From contig JACGWO010000011.1 of assembly GCA_034509735.1 (NCBI GenBank), positions 17,397,573-17,461,572 of the forward strand: a stretch of 64,000 nt of DNA, in the 5' to 3' direction. The stretch's first letter is position 1. Every line of letters begins with the position of its first letter. This DNA comes from Sesamum alatum (Eukaryota > Streptophyta > Magnoliopsida > Lamiales > Pedaliaceae). Shown here piece after piece: positions 11,686 to 24,500 of the stretch. The notes beneath the pieces are model-generated. The model was not told the origin of the DNA. It searched no databases and saw nothing but the letters and a program-made list of their open reading frames with translations. Made by a program: the position numbers and the translations under genes.

Positions 11686-13870
11686 TGAAGGACAAGCGGA
11701 TCCGCCTGGGAGCGCGAGCGGAAGCGAGAAATGTGAAAAATAATACGATAGCATGAATTAAATCGCATATAAAAGCGAAATCCCAAGGGGTTTACCCTTG
11801 GGTGCTCAACCGGGCGTTCGATGTAGGATGTATTAATATTTAAACATATATTATACATAGGACATAGATGAAATGTAAATCTACAAAAGCGTAAATAACC
11901 GTTACCTTTGTAGATTTCAGGTGTGCGTGGCTACTTGCGTTGTTCTTTCTCCGGAATGCTTACAAAGTCCAAACATATGGACTCTCCAAAGGTAATCCAC
12001 ACCACACCGGAAAAAACTCACGTTCTCCTTGCTAGAATAAAACGGGTTTATGAAGGAATTGGTTTAAGAAAATAAACATTTTGAATTAGTGTTCTCTTAA
12101 ACCTACTTTGTTCTTCCTTTTTGATCCAAGATCAAATGAAGAACACAAGTGGGAGAGGGAGAGAGAGGCCGAGAATGAGAGAGAGGAGAGGGGCCGAAAA
12201 TTGCTTCTTCTTTTCCTAGAAAAGATGAATTATGATTTTCATACATAAGGTGTTGTATATACTCATATATATACATAATTAATGTGATTATTGAAATGTG
12301 TCTAGGTTCATCCAAGAATGTCAGATACAGCCCAATCAATCACCATTAATTCTTCAATCAAGCCTACCAACTTTTAAGGTATGATCAAATCATATCAAAA
12401 GGGAAGGGTTTGATTAGAGTTGATTTATTTCTTACCAAAAGAGACAAGTCAACCGCCACCTTGCATGCAACATGGCTGTATTTTGCTTCCTCCAAGGGAG
12501 CATTTTCAGCCATGCTCAATATGGGAAGAAGTCCAACTTCTTCCTATTCCAAAATAGGAATTAATTCTCCTCTCGAGTCAAAATTTAACAGACCGGGTTA
12601 TACCGTAATCCAATTACGACAAACCCAAAATTAAATCCAATTTAATGTCCACTTAAATAATTCTCGTTGATCTTTCAATCCAATCAAAAGATCCAATGTC
12701 TCGACTTTCCATAATTAATCGATAAATCCAATTTACCGATTAAACGAGGGCCCGATGCAATATCAGCCCGTCCATCCAATGGACTATCCCTTAAGTAATC
12801 CAATTACTTATTTATCCTTCGAGATTGACTCCAAGTCAATCTCTCAACCTTCTCGGTGATTTGTGTGTGACCCTTTAGGTTTACCCTCAGCTAGATTTGG
12901 GCCCATGTCCCACAAGGGCCCGTTACCATGGGTGGCCGTCTAGCAACGGTCCATGGCACTAGAGACTAGGTGAATGTTGGCATGAACATTTAGGCGCCGA
13001 TTTTGTATGGGTACGATCCTTCCGTCTACCATCTCCCGGCCTTAGTCTAAGGTATGGAATTGGGCGTCGGTTCCTATCCTTGATTAGGCATTTATGCTTA
13101 ATACTCGAGACTACGCATGCTTCATTGCCTGTGGCCACAGCTTTAAACAGCATGAACGTGTCTCTGAGTGCATAGGAGATACCTCTGTCACATACTGACA
13201 GGGGACGGATCCTCTTCTTGGAATGCACCGTCCTCGCTACACATTCCGACTGCACTGGACAGGCTTATAATGATCACCTTACAGAATGACCACCTCTCGC
13301 CAGATCCAAGATACAGCCGTCCTGTGCACGTGACTGCTATGGTTCTTCAAGTCTGAGGACTAGTCCCGTACTATCGGAACCGGGAAAATCCAATCATACC
13401 GATCAAGCCTCCAAGGCTTCCATATGATAATCCCGCAAGTCAGTCCAGTCAGCTCGACCCCAATCGACCAACCCATCAAGATCGTGTAGGCATCCCACCC
13501 CTATCGCCGATAAAACACGACACCCATCCAATGAACACGACTCTTGATGCAAGTCTCTATAGGACTCTCGATGCCCTGTCTTGAGGTCCTCGACTTGGAA
13601 CGTTTCAGACCCAACTCTTAATCAGTTAGTTTCATGACCACCATCCAATGTGTGGCCCAACTGTATGATTTGTCAATCATGGTCTGTGGGCTTTGTTGCG
13701 ATATAAGTAAAACATTGTTTTAACATATGTAAAATGAGCGCAACAAAGTAGGTACCAATAGTGACGAACACTCATTTTATTCATCACATAATAATATTAC
13801 ATTTACATCAAGTTGTCAAATAGGTTACAAATCGCCAAACTTATTGGCTTTCTAGTCACCTATTCTAACA
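11686..13870 (-). mobile_element. solo LTR of a ~2-kb copia LTR family
   Basis: On the minus strand it starts TGTTAGAATAGG at 13870 and ends TGTCCTTCA at 11686, giving TG...CA ends and 2185 bases. It is flanked by a perfect 5-bp target duplication, CCTTG at 11681-11685 and 13871-13875. No internal retrotransposon sequence is present, so it is a solo LTR left by recombination. It sits inside the LINE reverse transcriptase, so it is younger than the LINE. Open frames within it (for example near 12410 and 13170) are LTR sequence, not genes. Confidence 0.92.
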
Positions 13871-14697
13871 CCTTGGCCATATCAAACTTGAGTGCCACAT
13901 TCCAATCTATCTTGTTGGACCTAATAGAGTGAATAATTTCTTGTGCTAGCATAATGTTATCGCCGACTTGACGCTAAGGATACCAAACCACTCTGGTTCG
14001 GAACCATCAAGCCTAGAAGAAGGTGCTTAAGTCAGTTATTGAGCAATTTTGTCATAATTTTGTTAGTCGTGTTACATAAAATGATGGGGAGGAATTCAAT
14101 CCAACTAGCGGTCTCCTCACCTTCAGAATGAGGATGATGGTGGTCATCGTGAAGCTCAAAGAAACGAGGTCCCATTAAGAAAGTTCTGCACCACCTCCGC
14201 GACGTCAAGCTTATGATGTCCCAACATTGCTGATAAAACACCGCATTAAAACCATCCGGATCAGTCGTGCTATCCACCGCCATATCAAAGACCACTCATG
14301 AGACTTCTTCTTCATTAGTGGCTCGATGCACGACTGCTCCTCGTGGTCAATCAACGTTGCGGTGGAAGGCAACAAAGGCCGACCATCCTCACCATCTTGT
14401 TGTGTATCCACTGTCAGCAAAGAGAGAAAGAAGGCCACTCTTGAGTCCTGAAGCTGCCAGTGATTGGTAACGGCACGATGCTCGTGTGTAAACGACTGAA
14501 TGAACATGCGAGCTCGCGTCTTGCAAACTAAGGAATGAAAATATCTTGTATTCTTTTCTCCCTCGAGAACCCACTTACAAGCTGATTTCTGACGCCAATA
14601 ATCTTCCTCTGTTGTCAACGTTTGTTAGAGTATGGCCGTGCAGCGATTCATTGCTATCAAATTACTATCCGTAGGGTGAGCATCATAAACAAGAGAA
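13871..14697 (-). pseudogene. LINE ORF2, linker and N-terminal part of reverse transcriptase
   Basis: Reading down the minus strand from 14697: VYDAHPTDSN, then EEDYWRQKSACKWVLEGEKN and TRYFHS, the hallmark linker of plant LINE ORF2. It continues through a PDGFNAVFYQQCW segment (RT block near 14240) and a decayed stretch with FLPIILCNTTNKIM. It ends at KIDWNVALKFDMAK at 13876, where the solo LTR begins. Frameshifts occur near 14210-14295 and about 14030. The reading resumes at 11685 after the LTR. Confidence 0.85.
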
Positions 14698-14708
14698 AGT
14701 GTTAAAAC

Positions 14709-16070
14709 GTGGCAGGAGACGAAGCGGATCAGCAAGCTACCGAGACACCCTGTGAGCAACAAGAGAAAGGGCCAACCCCTATTGAGGTTCCGACCCCTCC
14801 TCCGTCTACAAAAAATCAGAAAGCGAGATCAGACAATGAGTGCTCAAATGACATGTCGAGCCTTGAAACTGTGGAGAACTCAAGGGAGAAGTCAGCCAAG
14901 GGGCGCACATTAAATGAGTTGTCCCCAAGGATCCTCTTTTAGGCTCCAACCTTGCCGATAAAAATCCAATCAGCATGATTTGTGTATTTGATCCAACACC
15001 ACTTTGAGATGAGGCTAATAGATTGCTAGATAAATAGGGATCTCATATTGACGCAAAGACGGACGATGAATGTGAAAATGAGGGATCATCGTGGAATTTT
15101 TCGAAAAATGAAGCTTCGTTGGACATTACAGCGGATGATGATGATTTCGTTGAGGCTAAGGTGAGGGGCCTACACTGTCGGGCCCTCTCGATAGCTCACC
15201 CAGATCGAATTTTGACATGAAGTCCCGCCCATGTGCACTCCACCTCATCTCAATCACAACAATGAATGCACTCATATGGAATGTGCAGGGTGTCGTGAAT
15301 AAACAAAAGATATTAAGGGGAGTTTGTAAAAAAGAAAAGTTAACAATGGTTGGCATTATTGATCCAAGGCAGCAGTGGAGCAAAAATTCTGTTTGTCAGC
15401 AATTTTGGTTATAATTCTTTGATACGTAATTGCAATAATCGCATTTGGTGTCTACTGCCTGAGTCCATCGCATATGAGGTACTTAAAGATGAGGAAGAGT
15501 TTTTGCAGCTTCGACTATGGGCTCCTTTCACTCCACATCTAGTTTTGTGCACAAAAGTGTATGGAAAATGTGACAAAATTACTCGAGAAAGTATTTGGGA
15601 CTTCATGCATTCAATAGGGGACCAAACAATGCCTTAGCTCATTGGCCGGGATTTTAACTCGGTGATTTCGGTCTCGGGGCAATCAAATGGATTTTATCCC
15701 CATCATCATTCGATTGAAGATTCACTGAAGCAATCTTTAACAGCGACTTAATGACATCGGCTTTGAAGGAAGCCAATAGACATGGACAGACTATCAGCTT
15801 TGCAACGGCTCAATAGGGTTCATTTTCGAGCGAATGGGTAGATGCTTTCCCACTCACTCTGGTGCAACACCTTCCCCGGTCTTCCTCCGATCACTGTCCT
15901 CTACTCATCAAGGTGCAAACCATAGCCACTTCTGGTTCATCCTCCTTTCGATTCCAAAATATGTGGCTCCATCACGCAGGATTCATGTAGGTAGTGAGGG
16001 ACAACTGGGACCGTCTGGCCATCTATAGTGGCATGCAACGATTGGGTGAAAAGATGCGGAGGCTCTTACA
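14709..16070 (+). pseudogene. LINE 5' part in inverted orientation: ORF1 end and ORF2 endonuclease
   Basis: Plus-strand reading begins with a Pro/Glu-rich region (14709-14942, ORF1-like, no domain seen). A stop-containing linker follows, and then ORF2 starts at about 15261 with MNALIWNVQGVVNKQKIL, the usual opening of the EEP-type endonuclease. Further blocks are the IGRDFNSVIS motif (about 15640, after a stop at 15636) and SSDHCPLLIK (about 15885), the SDH motif with the conserved histidine. The reading fades after MRRLLQGKKLSLFH at about 16085. The orientation is opposite to the rest of the element. Confidence 0.8.
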
Positions 16071-16079
16071 AGGAAAAAA

Positions 16080-16450
16080 ATTGTCCCTCTTTCATATCTT
16101 TCAAGTGACCATAAGAAACAAATGTCATTAAATTTAAATTTTAGAGTGACAACTTACGAGTGCCACTGTATTGAAGCTTTTAAATGTCAAAAAGAAATTT
16201 GGTCACTATCTTGAAACTTTTTAGTGATGAAAAAAAAAAATCTTGCCAATACCTAAAAGTTTTAGTGACAATAATTTTTTTGTCATTTTAATAATATAAA
16301 AATATATGATATTATAAATATATAAATTCTGTATGGAATATAAGACTGACTTAGTGATAAAAGAAATTTTTTCACTTAACATGATTAATTAATGGCTATA
16401 TTTATTTTGTCACTAATTATTTTGCACAAAACATATATATATTTTCATGA
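16080..16450. repeat. degraded repeat with GTCACTAAA-type motifs
   Basis: AT-rich stretch with recurrent 'tagtgac', 'gtcacta' and 'agtgataaa' motifs in both orientations (near 16140, 16200, 16265, 16350, 16415). This looks like a small decayed DNA transposon, but I could not define its ends. Confidence 0.35.
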
Positions 16451-16489
16451 GGTGAATGTTCCCAGACATAGAATCAATCAAGATGGGGC

Positions 16490-17838
16490 ATTAACTATGA
16501 TTCGTCAAGACTTGCACTAAAGTGATGCGTTCATGTGATAGTTGTGTTTTATAGACAATGACGTGTGACGTACGTGCACTTTAATGGGTCTTGATAAAGG
16601 TTTATCAAGTTCACTAGATGGCCCGTTGGAGATGCCATATAGAAGCCTATCAACACGTGATTTATATAATTTGGATCTCTTTTGCTACAATGTGCCCCTA
16701 CCAATTTGTTAGAACATGCGAATGAATATGCGAAAGGGGCCATACATACACTCAAGCACAATATGTTTGATTGACTCTACCTCTCCAAAACATATAGAAC
16801 ATTGAAATCAACCTTGTTTCACCACTGAGACAAATTTGCAAGCATGGGTGCATCATGACACATCTTCCAAACCAGTACTCTTAACTTGTGGTGGCACCTT
16901 AACATCCCATAAATGCCACCAAAAGTTGTACTGTTCAGTCGGACGTACGGGACTGGAAACGATGGAGTTGCAACCTCTCTATCGGCCACCATCTTCGCTA
17001 CCCAATACACATTCTTCATCGAGAACACACCATTGTTGCATGGTTGCCACACAATGTGTTCCCTCCAAATCGGCCTGCCACCTACAACCTTCAACCTACA
17101 ATTATCGTGCATGTACAACACTGCGCCACGTGAGAGAAGGCCTAGCCCCCAATCCCCAATACCCACCCCCCCCCACCCCCCCTCCCTCTCCCCTAGAAAA
17201 AGAAGATTTTGGAAAATACTTAGCCTTCAACACATGGCATAGTCATGTATGCGGCTAACAACCTCCACCCTTTTTCACCAACAACGCAAGATTAAAAGTC
17301 TTTAACTGATGAAACCTCATCCCACCAACAGAATAGGCAGCCACATTTTGCTCCAAACGACCAAATGGACACGCTTTTTTCCTTTGCAGTGCCACCGAAA
17401 ATCAGCCGCTAAGTACTCCAAATACCTCAAAATATAATCAAGAACTTTGAAATATGACATGATATCTGTGGGCGTTGATTGAGAACAACTCTGATGAGAA
17501 CACCTTTTCCCGCCTACAATAACAACTTACTATTCCAGTTATGTATAATGCTGCAAAGATGATTCGAATACTCTAAAACAGCTCAACTTTGGATCTCCCC
17601 GTTGTTGTCGGCAACCCCATATATTGCTCATGATTCCTCATCAACGTCACACCCAATAGCGAAGCCATGTATGCCTGAACAACGTGTTGCATGCGATGGC
17701 TAATCACCACACTCGATTCCTATAATTTTACCTCTTGACCAGATGCTTGAGCATATAAGTGAAGGATTCACCGTATCCTTAGAATTGATCCCCATTTGCT
17801 TCACAAAACAATCAGAGCCTAACTTCGAGAATGAGCAG
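16490..17838 (-). pseudogene. second LINE fragment: RT thumb region to zinc-binding (zf-RVT) domain
   Basis: Minus-strand reading in order: a decayed fragment next to the YADD box with FCEANGDQF (about 17800); HLYAQASGQEVKL (about 17760); NHEQYMGLPTTTGRS (about 17640-17590); a decayed AFNLALL segment (about 17300); KAKYFPKSSF (about 17220). Then comes the zf-RVT region with NNGVFSMKNVYWVAK, KLRVLVWKMCHDAP and CSMCFGEVESIKHIVLECM (about 16740). There are many stops and frameshifts. It is another, separate LINE remnant in the same orientation as the 3' part of the first. Its upstream end is cut by the hAT-like element at 17839. Confidence 0.75.
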
Positions 17839-20708
17839 TAGTTGTGCAAACGAGTCGAGCTCGGCCAAAATTTTAGGCTCCAGCTCGAGACCAGACAAGG
17901 TACTCTAGGTCGAGCTTGAGCTTGCTGCTCACGAACGGGGCTCGAGCTCTTTTTTCTAAAAAAAAAAAAACCTTTTTCTTTTTCTCTTTTTTTTTTTTTT
18001 GGTGAACAAAATCTGACCATATAACAAGGTCGTGTTGTTGCCATTCATATTAAAAATTTTGACTTGAATAATAATCGGTTCTATGACTATATTTTGGACA
18101 ACAGAAGATTTGAAAATGTAACATGTGAATAAATAATAAAAGCAAATTAAGGAGGCTTACCTTATTTGAATATATGATTCATAATATCTCTATTGTATAT
18201 CTAATATTAATTTAGTAGTAGTAAAAGTGTAGAAATATACATAAAATTATTTAAATACTTGCACATGATTTGGTATAAGGTAAATGCTATATTTGATCCC
18301 TTAAATTTTCATTAAGAATCACTTTAGTCCCTTAAGTTCATATCTTGACTTTAGCATTCATAAACTTTAGTTTTTGTCTTAGTTTGGTCCGTCTGACCAT
18401 TTTCAGTTCAGGTTTTGACTTTTTGGAGGGTAATATGGTTACTTTAAGTTTGATTTCGCTTTAGTCCCTTAAAATCAAATTAGTCCTATTTCTGGGGCAA
18501 GAAACTAGATCTTTTTATATGTTTGTATGCAGAATATGATGTAATTATTTTGTGTAAATAATGAAAATTTTGAACTCTTGTAAACATAATAATAACTTAT
18601 TGCATATCTTAAAATAAAGTAGTCTCTCTTTTGTTTTTCAGAAATTTTAGAAAAAAAATTAAAATTATGACTAATTTTTATAGAACTTATATAATGTGAA
18701 AATATAATAAAAAATATAAGTCAGTAAATTTAATCTTAGGACTTAAAGATAAGTCTAAGAAAATTAAATCTTAACAATGTTTATAAGTATTAACAGCTAG
18801 GATTTTGAACAAAAATTTGGTTGAATGTATTTTTTAACTAGATTTTTTGGTGGATTTCATATATATATATATATATATGTATATAGTTCGTTTCAAGATA
18901 TATTTATAGAACTTTTTCTATGAAATGGAACTATATATTTAGAAAAATCTCTTAAAATAAATTATGTATATATGCATATATATATTATATATATGAAATC
19001 CATCAAAAAATTTAGTTCAAAGGTATATTCCACCAACTTTCTATTTAAAACTCCAAACCTTTAAGAAATATTGTTAAGGTTTAATTTTTTTGACTTACAA
19101 TAAAAAAAATTACCTACTTAGATTTTCCTTATTATATTCTCATATTAGATAAGCTTCATAAAATTTATCCATAATTTTGATTTTATAACTACTAAAAATG
19201 TAAAAAGCAAACACAAAAAGACCGTTTATTTTAATTTAAGAAAAGTGTTATTACTATGTTTACAAGAGTTCAAAGTTTTCATTATTCACATGGGTTAATT
19301 ACATCATATTCAACATACAAAATATGAAAGAGTTGTTTTGCGCTTAAAAAGAGGGTTAATTTGATAATTTTACAAGTTTAAGTAATTAAAGTGAAAATCA
19401 AACTTAGATTGACCATTTTACCTTCCAAAAAGTCAAAACCCGGTCACATTCTTGCCGGGAAATGGTCAGGGGACCAAATTGAGACAAAAATTAAAGTTTA
19501 GTGATGCTAAAATCAAGAAATGAACTTGAGAGCCTAAAGTGATTCTAAACAAAAACGTAAGGAACCAAATATAGCATTTATCCAAATAAAAAAAATAGAA
19601 TTATATAATATATTATTTTAATAAAATAAATAAACATAAGTTATTTTCTAAAATAAAATGACAATGATCATGAACATATATTTTTATAATATGATGTCCA
19701 TGATTTAAATTTTTATATCTTTCAATTATACAAAATAAAAAGAACAATTTCTTGAACCAAGTGGTGATTGATCTCATTTTAGATTGGGGTTGATATTTTT
19801 TGGCCAGGTTTGTGCGTTTTTAGGGAGAGGCATGGGATGACAGCCCTTGTATTTTGATTTATGGCAATAGAATATAAGATTAGACATTTGCTCGTAAATT
19901 GTTGTGTGCTTGAGTTATGTTAATTCTTGCTTTCTTGCATGCAAAGAGGGTGACTTGCATTCCTACTTTCTTATTCATACAGGAGTTTAGAGTATGTGAG
20001 GTAAGGTTGACTAGCTTTTGAGAAGCTAGGCTGCACAGGGACATTGAAGAATTTCATTGCGTTAAAGATTTCTATGACAGTTGGTATCATATAATTCAAT
20101 AACAATGAAAAAAAGTAAAAGTGTTCAACCATCATAATTATTATTATATGTAGATTAGTTCGTGAGAATTATCAAATTTCAGTAAAAATTTATAAACAGT
20201 AAAATAAATTACATATTATGATTCTTGATATAAATACACACTCACAAACAAATATAAAAAGTTATAAGTTAATTGTTAGAACTTGTTAATTTACAAAAGT
20301 ACATGATATTACAAATTGATATTCAAATATAACAAAAAAGTTCATATACATTATATTAAATAATTATGTTTAAAAGAATATCAAAATGTACTATATTATT
20401 GATTAAACTTATCTTTAACTAGATATTAGATATTAAATATTAGATATATAAATAAAAGTACCATATTTTATGATTATCTAAAATTAAATTATGAGATATT
20501 AATTAATAATTCTAATATATGAAAATCTTTTAATATGAAATTGATATAATATTGAATATATAGTGAAATATAAAAGTAAATACGTAAATATATTTATAAA
20601 TTATTTTAGAAACAGAAAATGCTCACAAGCTCACAAACAGAAATAATAAAACTCGAGTCGAGCTCCAAATCGAACCCGACAGCCAGCTCTACTCAACTTG
20701 CACCCCTA
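17839..20708. mobile_element. hAT-like DNA element (tentative), host of the foldback
   Basis: The left end reads TAGTTGTGCAAACGAGTCGAG and the right end, in reverse complement, TAGGGGTGCAAGTTGAGTAG. Both are followed by clusters of GAGCTCGA motifs (17850-17955 and 20650-20690). TAGGGGTG ends are common in plant hAT-type elements. The flanking 8-mers (ATGAGCAG and AGTAGCTC) do not match, so the target duplication is unproven. The interior is AT-rich, holds no transposase frame, and contains the foldback at 18280-19583. Confidence 0.45.
18280..19583. mobile_element. 1.3-kb foldback element (two ~590-bp inverted arms)
   Basis: Almost the whole element is one imperfect palindrome. The left arm (18280-18870) begins GGTAAATGCTATATTTGAT; the right arm (18990-19583) in reverse complement begins GGATAAATGCTATATTTGG. 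Many blocks pair along the full arm length: 'agaatcactttag', 'ggttttgactttttgga', 'gaatatgatgtaatta', 'tttgaactcttgtaaacat', and 'ttttttg.tggatttcatatatata' at the inner ends. The central 120 bases are AT-rich and contain smaller hairpins. No coding capacity is seen. A transcript across it would fold into a very long hairpin. Confidence 0.85.
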
Positions 20709-21430
20709 AGTAGCTCTATTCATAAATCATTTTGTTTTCTAAATTTAGTAATAAAGAGATGAAATCAGAACCAACATCTTGCATCATCTATACTATAAAT
20801 TAGGAATGGCATATAATAACTAACATTGGTTGACAAAATATATATGAACTTTAATGCCCTTCTCTTCATCAAAATTAAATAAGAAGTTAGAAGATTTAAA
20901 TAAAAAATTTTCACCAAATCGAACCAAAGTCCGCATTTCAAGCACTCTATTACATACAATTTCCAACCTAAAATTTTTAGAAAAATATCTTTCTTCTTTC
21001 TATATACATACGATTATCATAGTTTTAGTTTATATTATCTAAAATTAGTACAGCAATCATTAGAGGAGATGTAATAATGCTCCACATTTGGACCAAATTT
21101 CAAAGGAGCTTTCTGCACTAATCAATGCCTTCAAATATTTTAGGGGGCTTTTGACCCAAAACATGTGCTTAGTAGACTTTAACAGTTAAAATCAATCATC
21201 AAATTTTGAAAGAGTTTCCCATATGTCTGTCGCCTGTGATTTCGAAATTCTATTGCAAAATTTTGACATGGAGAGAGAAGCTACTCTGGAAAAATGATCT
21301 TCAAATGCAGAACAAATCCCTATGATGATTCTGCATCAAAAATCTTGAGCTGTGATATTACACTAAAGTGAAAAGTTTATCTGCGACTTTCACTAGCAGT
21401 ACATAAACTTTTCGAAACCTGAACTCAAAA
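20709..21430. other. spacer and probable 3' untranslated region of S1P
   Basis: The AT-rich left half shows nothing recognisable. From about 21080 to 21430 base composition becomes more balanced, consistent with the 3' untranslated region of the minus-strand S1P gene. The poly(A) site cannot be fixed from sequence alone. Confidence 0.4.
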
Positions 21431-21522
21431 TTAAGGGTTAGCGGAACGGCTAGAAGCAGCCCCTTTTCTTCTCCTCCGACGCTTTTGCCTAATTTTCCAA
21501 AAACTCCATAGAAGAAGAAGGC
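21431..21522 (-). CDS. S1P: S1P exon 10 (membrane segment end, basic tail, stop)
   Basis: Residues 1006-1035, with [13 protein letters not shown] then a run of arginines and a TAA stop at 21431-21433. The short, strongly basic cytosolic tail matches the family. Confidence 0.94.
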
Positions 21523-24500
21523 CTGCAAACAGCATGCTAATGGTTAAACAATGCAAGAACCGAGGAACAATACATAGATCAAGTAACGTCGATAATCAGT
21601 GTTAACAACACAAGCAATTTTGCAAAGATGCTCCCTTACCAGAAAGGGCAACAATAGCAGGAATGAGCCAATGACTAGCAACTAATTCTGGAAAATCAAG
21701 CTGCAATGAGAATTGGTTTAGGTCAGTATTGGCCTCTCGGTCTGTAAGGTGCCAGTAACTGCTAATACAACTAGATAGCTCAAGTAATCATGCGAAAACG
21801 ACAGTGCTTACATCATCTCCATATAAGTAGCCCAGGTACTTGTTCCCTGAAGAATTGTCATCGGACTTTTTGATCGATCCGGATTTCTTAACTGGAATGT
21901 CCAGAGAAGAGTTCAAAACTCTGCCCACATCTATGTCAGCATAGCCAGGCAATCTGCGATTTCTTCCCCTGACATGCAAATCATAGCCCTTTGTTCCCCA
22001 TACTTCGAACCTCGAGTCACTCCCGCAGATCAACTCCTTACTCACAACAGCTGAGTAAGTTGAGAAATTTACATCCGTTCTCCTGGATGGTAGTTGGTTG
22101 TCGTCCACATGCAGTGTTTTATCTTGTCTACTCGAATCTGAGAAAAGCACAGGATCTCTGACATTCCTGGCAGTAAAATCTAATATTTTTTTAAGGAGCC
22201 AATAACAATTTGTGACCATGTGGCTACTGTCCAAACAGTTGGAGTCTCCATAGACTGCAATTCGTCCACCACCAACCTCTAAAAGACCAAGAATAGGTGA
22301 ATCTGCCTGCAATGATTGGACCATATTAGAACATCAAAAATAGCGAGCATCATATTAGGCATGACATTACGAATAAACAAAGCCAAATGCATAATATGGC
22401 AAAAATTACCAGAATAGTCAGAGGAAAAAGCCCCTCCTCATAGACCTAATATCTATATCAAACTAACCAAGTAAAAAGAAATCGCCAGCTTACCAATCCC
22501 AGGAGAAAGAAAGTAGCACTCTTTGAGTGGCTTAAATGATATACTGAAGTTAAGCTCGTTAGCAATTAACCATCAGATCATGTGTAGCAGAAGGGAAATA
22601 AATAAAGCTCACAAACTGTAGCACACTTCTAAAATCATGGTCGGGAAGTTCATAATGCAAGAGGCAAGTAAAATGGAGCTTACCTTGCTCATACCAGACA
22701 AAAGGACATTCTGAGTAGCACCACTCTCCGAGCTATCCAGGAAAGGGAAGCTGTGCAAGTATCCACCCTCGGGGAACTTCACAATATCAGTTCCAGATGC
22801 ATATCGACTCTGCTCACCATTAATTACAAAATCACCATTTAGAATCTTATCTCCGAAAGCTATTCCAAATGGTGCCAAAAGATCATTTAGAGCAGGTACA
22901 TTGGCACCACCTGTGACAGGAGTCCACCAGCTCCTCGTATTATCATCAAAAAATTTCATTTTCATCATAGAGTCCACATTGTACCAATCAGCAAAAACTG
23001 CAAGACCTAGTCCGTTATTAATGACATCATTTTTTAGTTTTGTCATTTCTTCAGCAAAGTACTCATCCTCAAGATCCACCAGCAGAAGGGTCCCATATTT
23101 ATTAGCGTCAAAGCAAGTAAAAGGAGAACCAAGAGTTTCCACATAATATCCAGCATCCCTTAACATGTTAAACATGATGTGGAAATTTGTATGCAAGTGA
23201 TCTCCATGCCAGTCCAGGATGTCGTTCCTCACATCCAAGGAATCTCTCGGGATATAACCAGGTGGGTATTTGATACTATGAAATTGGTCCCACAAGATCC
23301 TCATTGATCTTTGGGGAGTTGGAACAACTTTTAGTTTCAGGAAAAGGACACAGGTACTTTTTCGAGAATTTTTCTCGCCAGGAGCTGGGGGGCTGTAAAT
23401 GTCAACAGTTACATTACCTTCTATTTCACCAGAAAAATGTACCCCTTCTTCTTTGATTTGCATGTGAAGTGCCAGATAACCAGTCCATGGCCAAATAACA
23501 TCTGAGTAGGTAAAGTGAATGCTGAGTAGATTGCCTTCCTCACTGGAAGGATGCCATACTGGAGGACTTTCAACATAACCAATTACACCCATTCCGTTCA
23601 AAATGGTGACGTTAAATATAACCGGCATGGCCCCTGCATACAGTGGTTGACGGCAAAAAGGCCAAGAATAGGGGCAATCCATATAGTCAAGGACACTCGG
23701 AAATATGCTTGCTCGAGGTTTATAGCTCTTCAAAATTTGGTAAGATTCCAGTCTGATGTTATTATTCAATATTAGAATCAATAATTTGGTGATCAAGTCA
23801 TATCATATTGAAAGAAACTCAAGCATACTCACAGATCAACCCTGCCTGCTCCCTGCTCATACATGTTTGGACCAGAGAGCTTTGAAGCACCCTCAACCAA
23901 TGCTTGTTTCATACTGCCTGGATTTAGAATTTCTTTTCTGTTTTTCTCAGGAATGACACTAACGAGAAGGCAAACTATTCCAGCAACCACAGGACTTGCC
24001 ACGCTGGTGCCCGATAAGCTTTTACAACCTGTACTGATCTTGGATCCCATAATCTCCCGTCCATATGCAACAACATCAGGCTTCACGCGACCATACCTGT
24101 TAAACAAAGTTATCATGGTTATTTGGATGCATGCTCTTAGCAGAAATAAGCTGAGATGAGTTTTTCATTCAGGAAATATGTAGCGATGAATCTTAGTTGA
24201 AGTTCTGTGGTACTTTCTACCATAGACATTTTAGACAAAAATTCTATACAAGTCACATGTATTAACTGCCTCTGAAGTTGTCATGTCCCACACATAGCTC
24301 TCCCTTTCACCTGCTATCCCCATAATTCTCTACATTACAGCTAGCCTGTATAGCAATGAAAAGGCAGAACTAACAATTCAAGAGTAAAGCTAAAAGAGGA
24401 ACTCCTTCAGAACTTCTCTGTGAGATGGTTTGGTGTACCGTGTGTGTATCTTGTACTAACTAGGATGTGAGTCTTCCATCATTATGTAGATGAAGAAACT

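Larger units (their letters stand above)
10160..16070 (-). mobile_element. LINE (non-LTR retrotransposon) with inverted 5' part, split by a solo LTR
   Basis: Removing the solo LTR at 11686-13870 and one copy of its CCTTG duplication restores the minus-strand reverse transcriptase across the break (DMAK then AYARVGW). The 3' part runs on the minus strand from about 14697 down to about 10160. The 5' part (end of ORF1, then the endonuclease of ORF2) runs on the plus strand from about 14709 to 16070. The minus part begins at VYDAHPTDSN, just a few dozen residues downstream of where the plus part ends. This arrangement is the classic product of twin priming during LINE insertion. Both parts carry stops and frameshifts, so the element is dead. 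The outer limits are approximate because I found no clear target duplication or poly(A) tract. Confidence 0.8.

Noticed and set aside
16836..17258. Plus-strand frames of 109 and 140 codons
   Set aside because: They are antisense to the LINE zinc-binding region, whose conserved motifs read on the minus strand.
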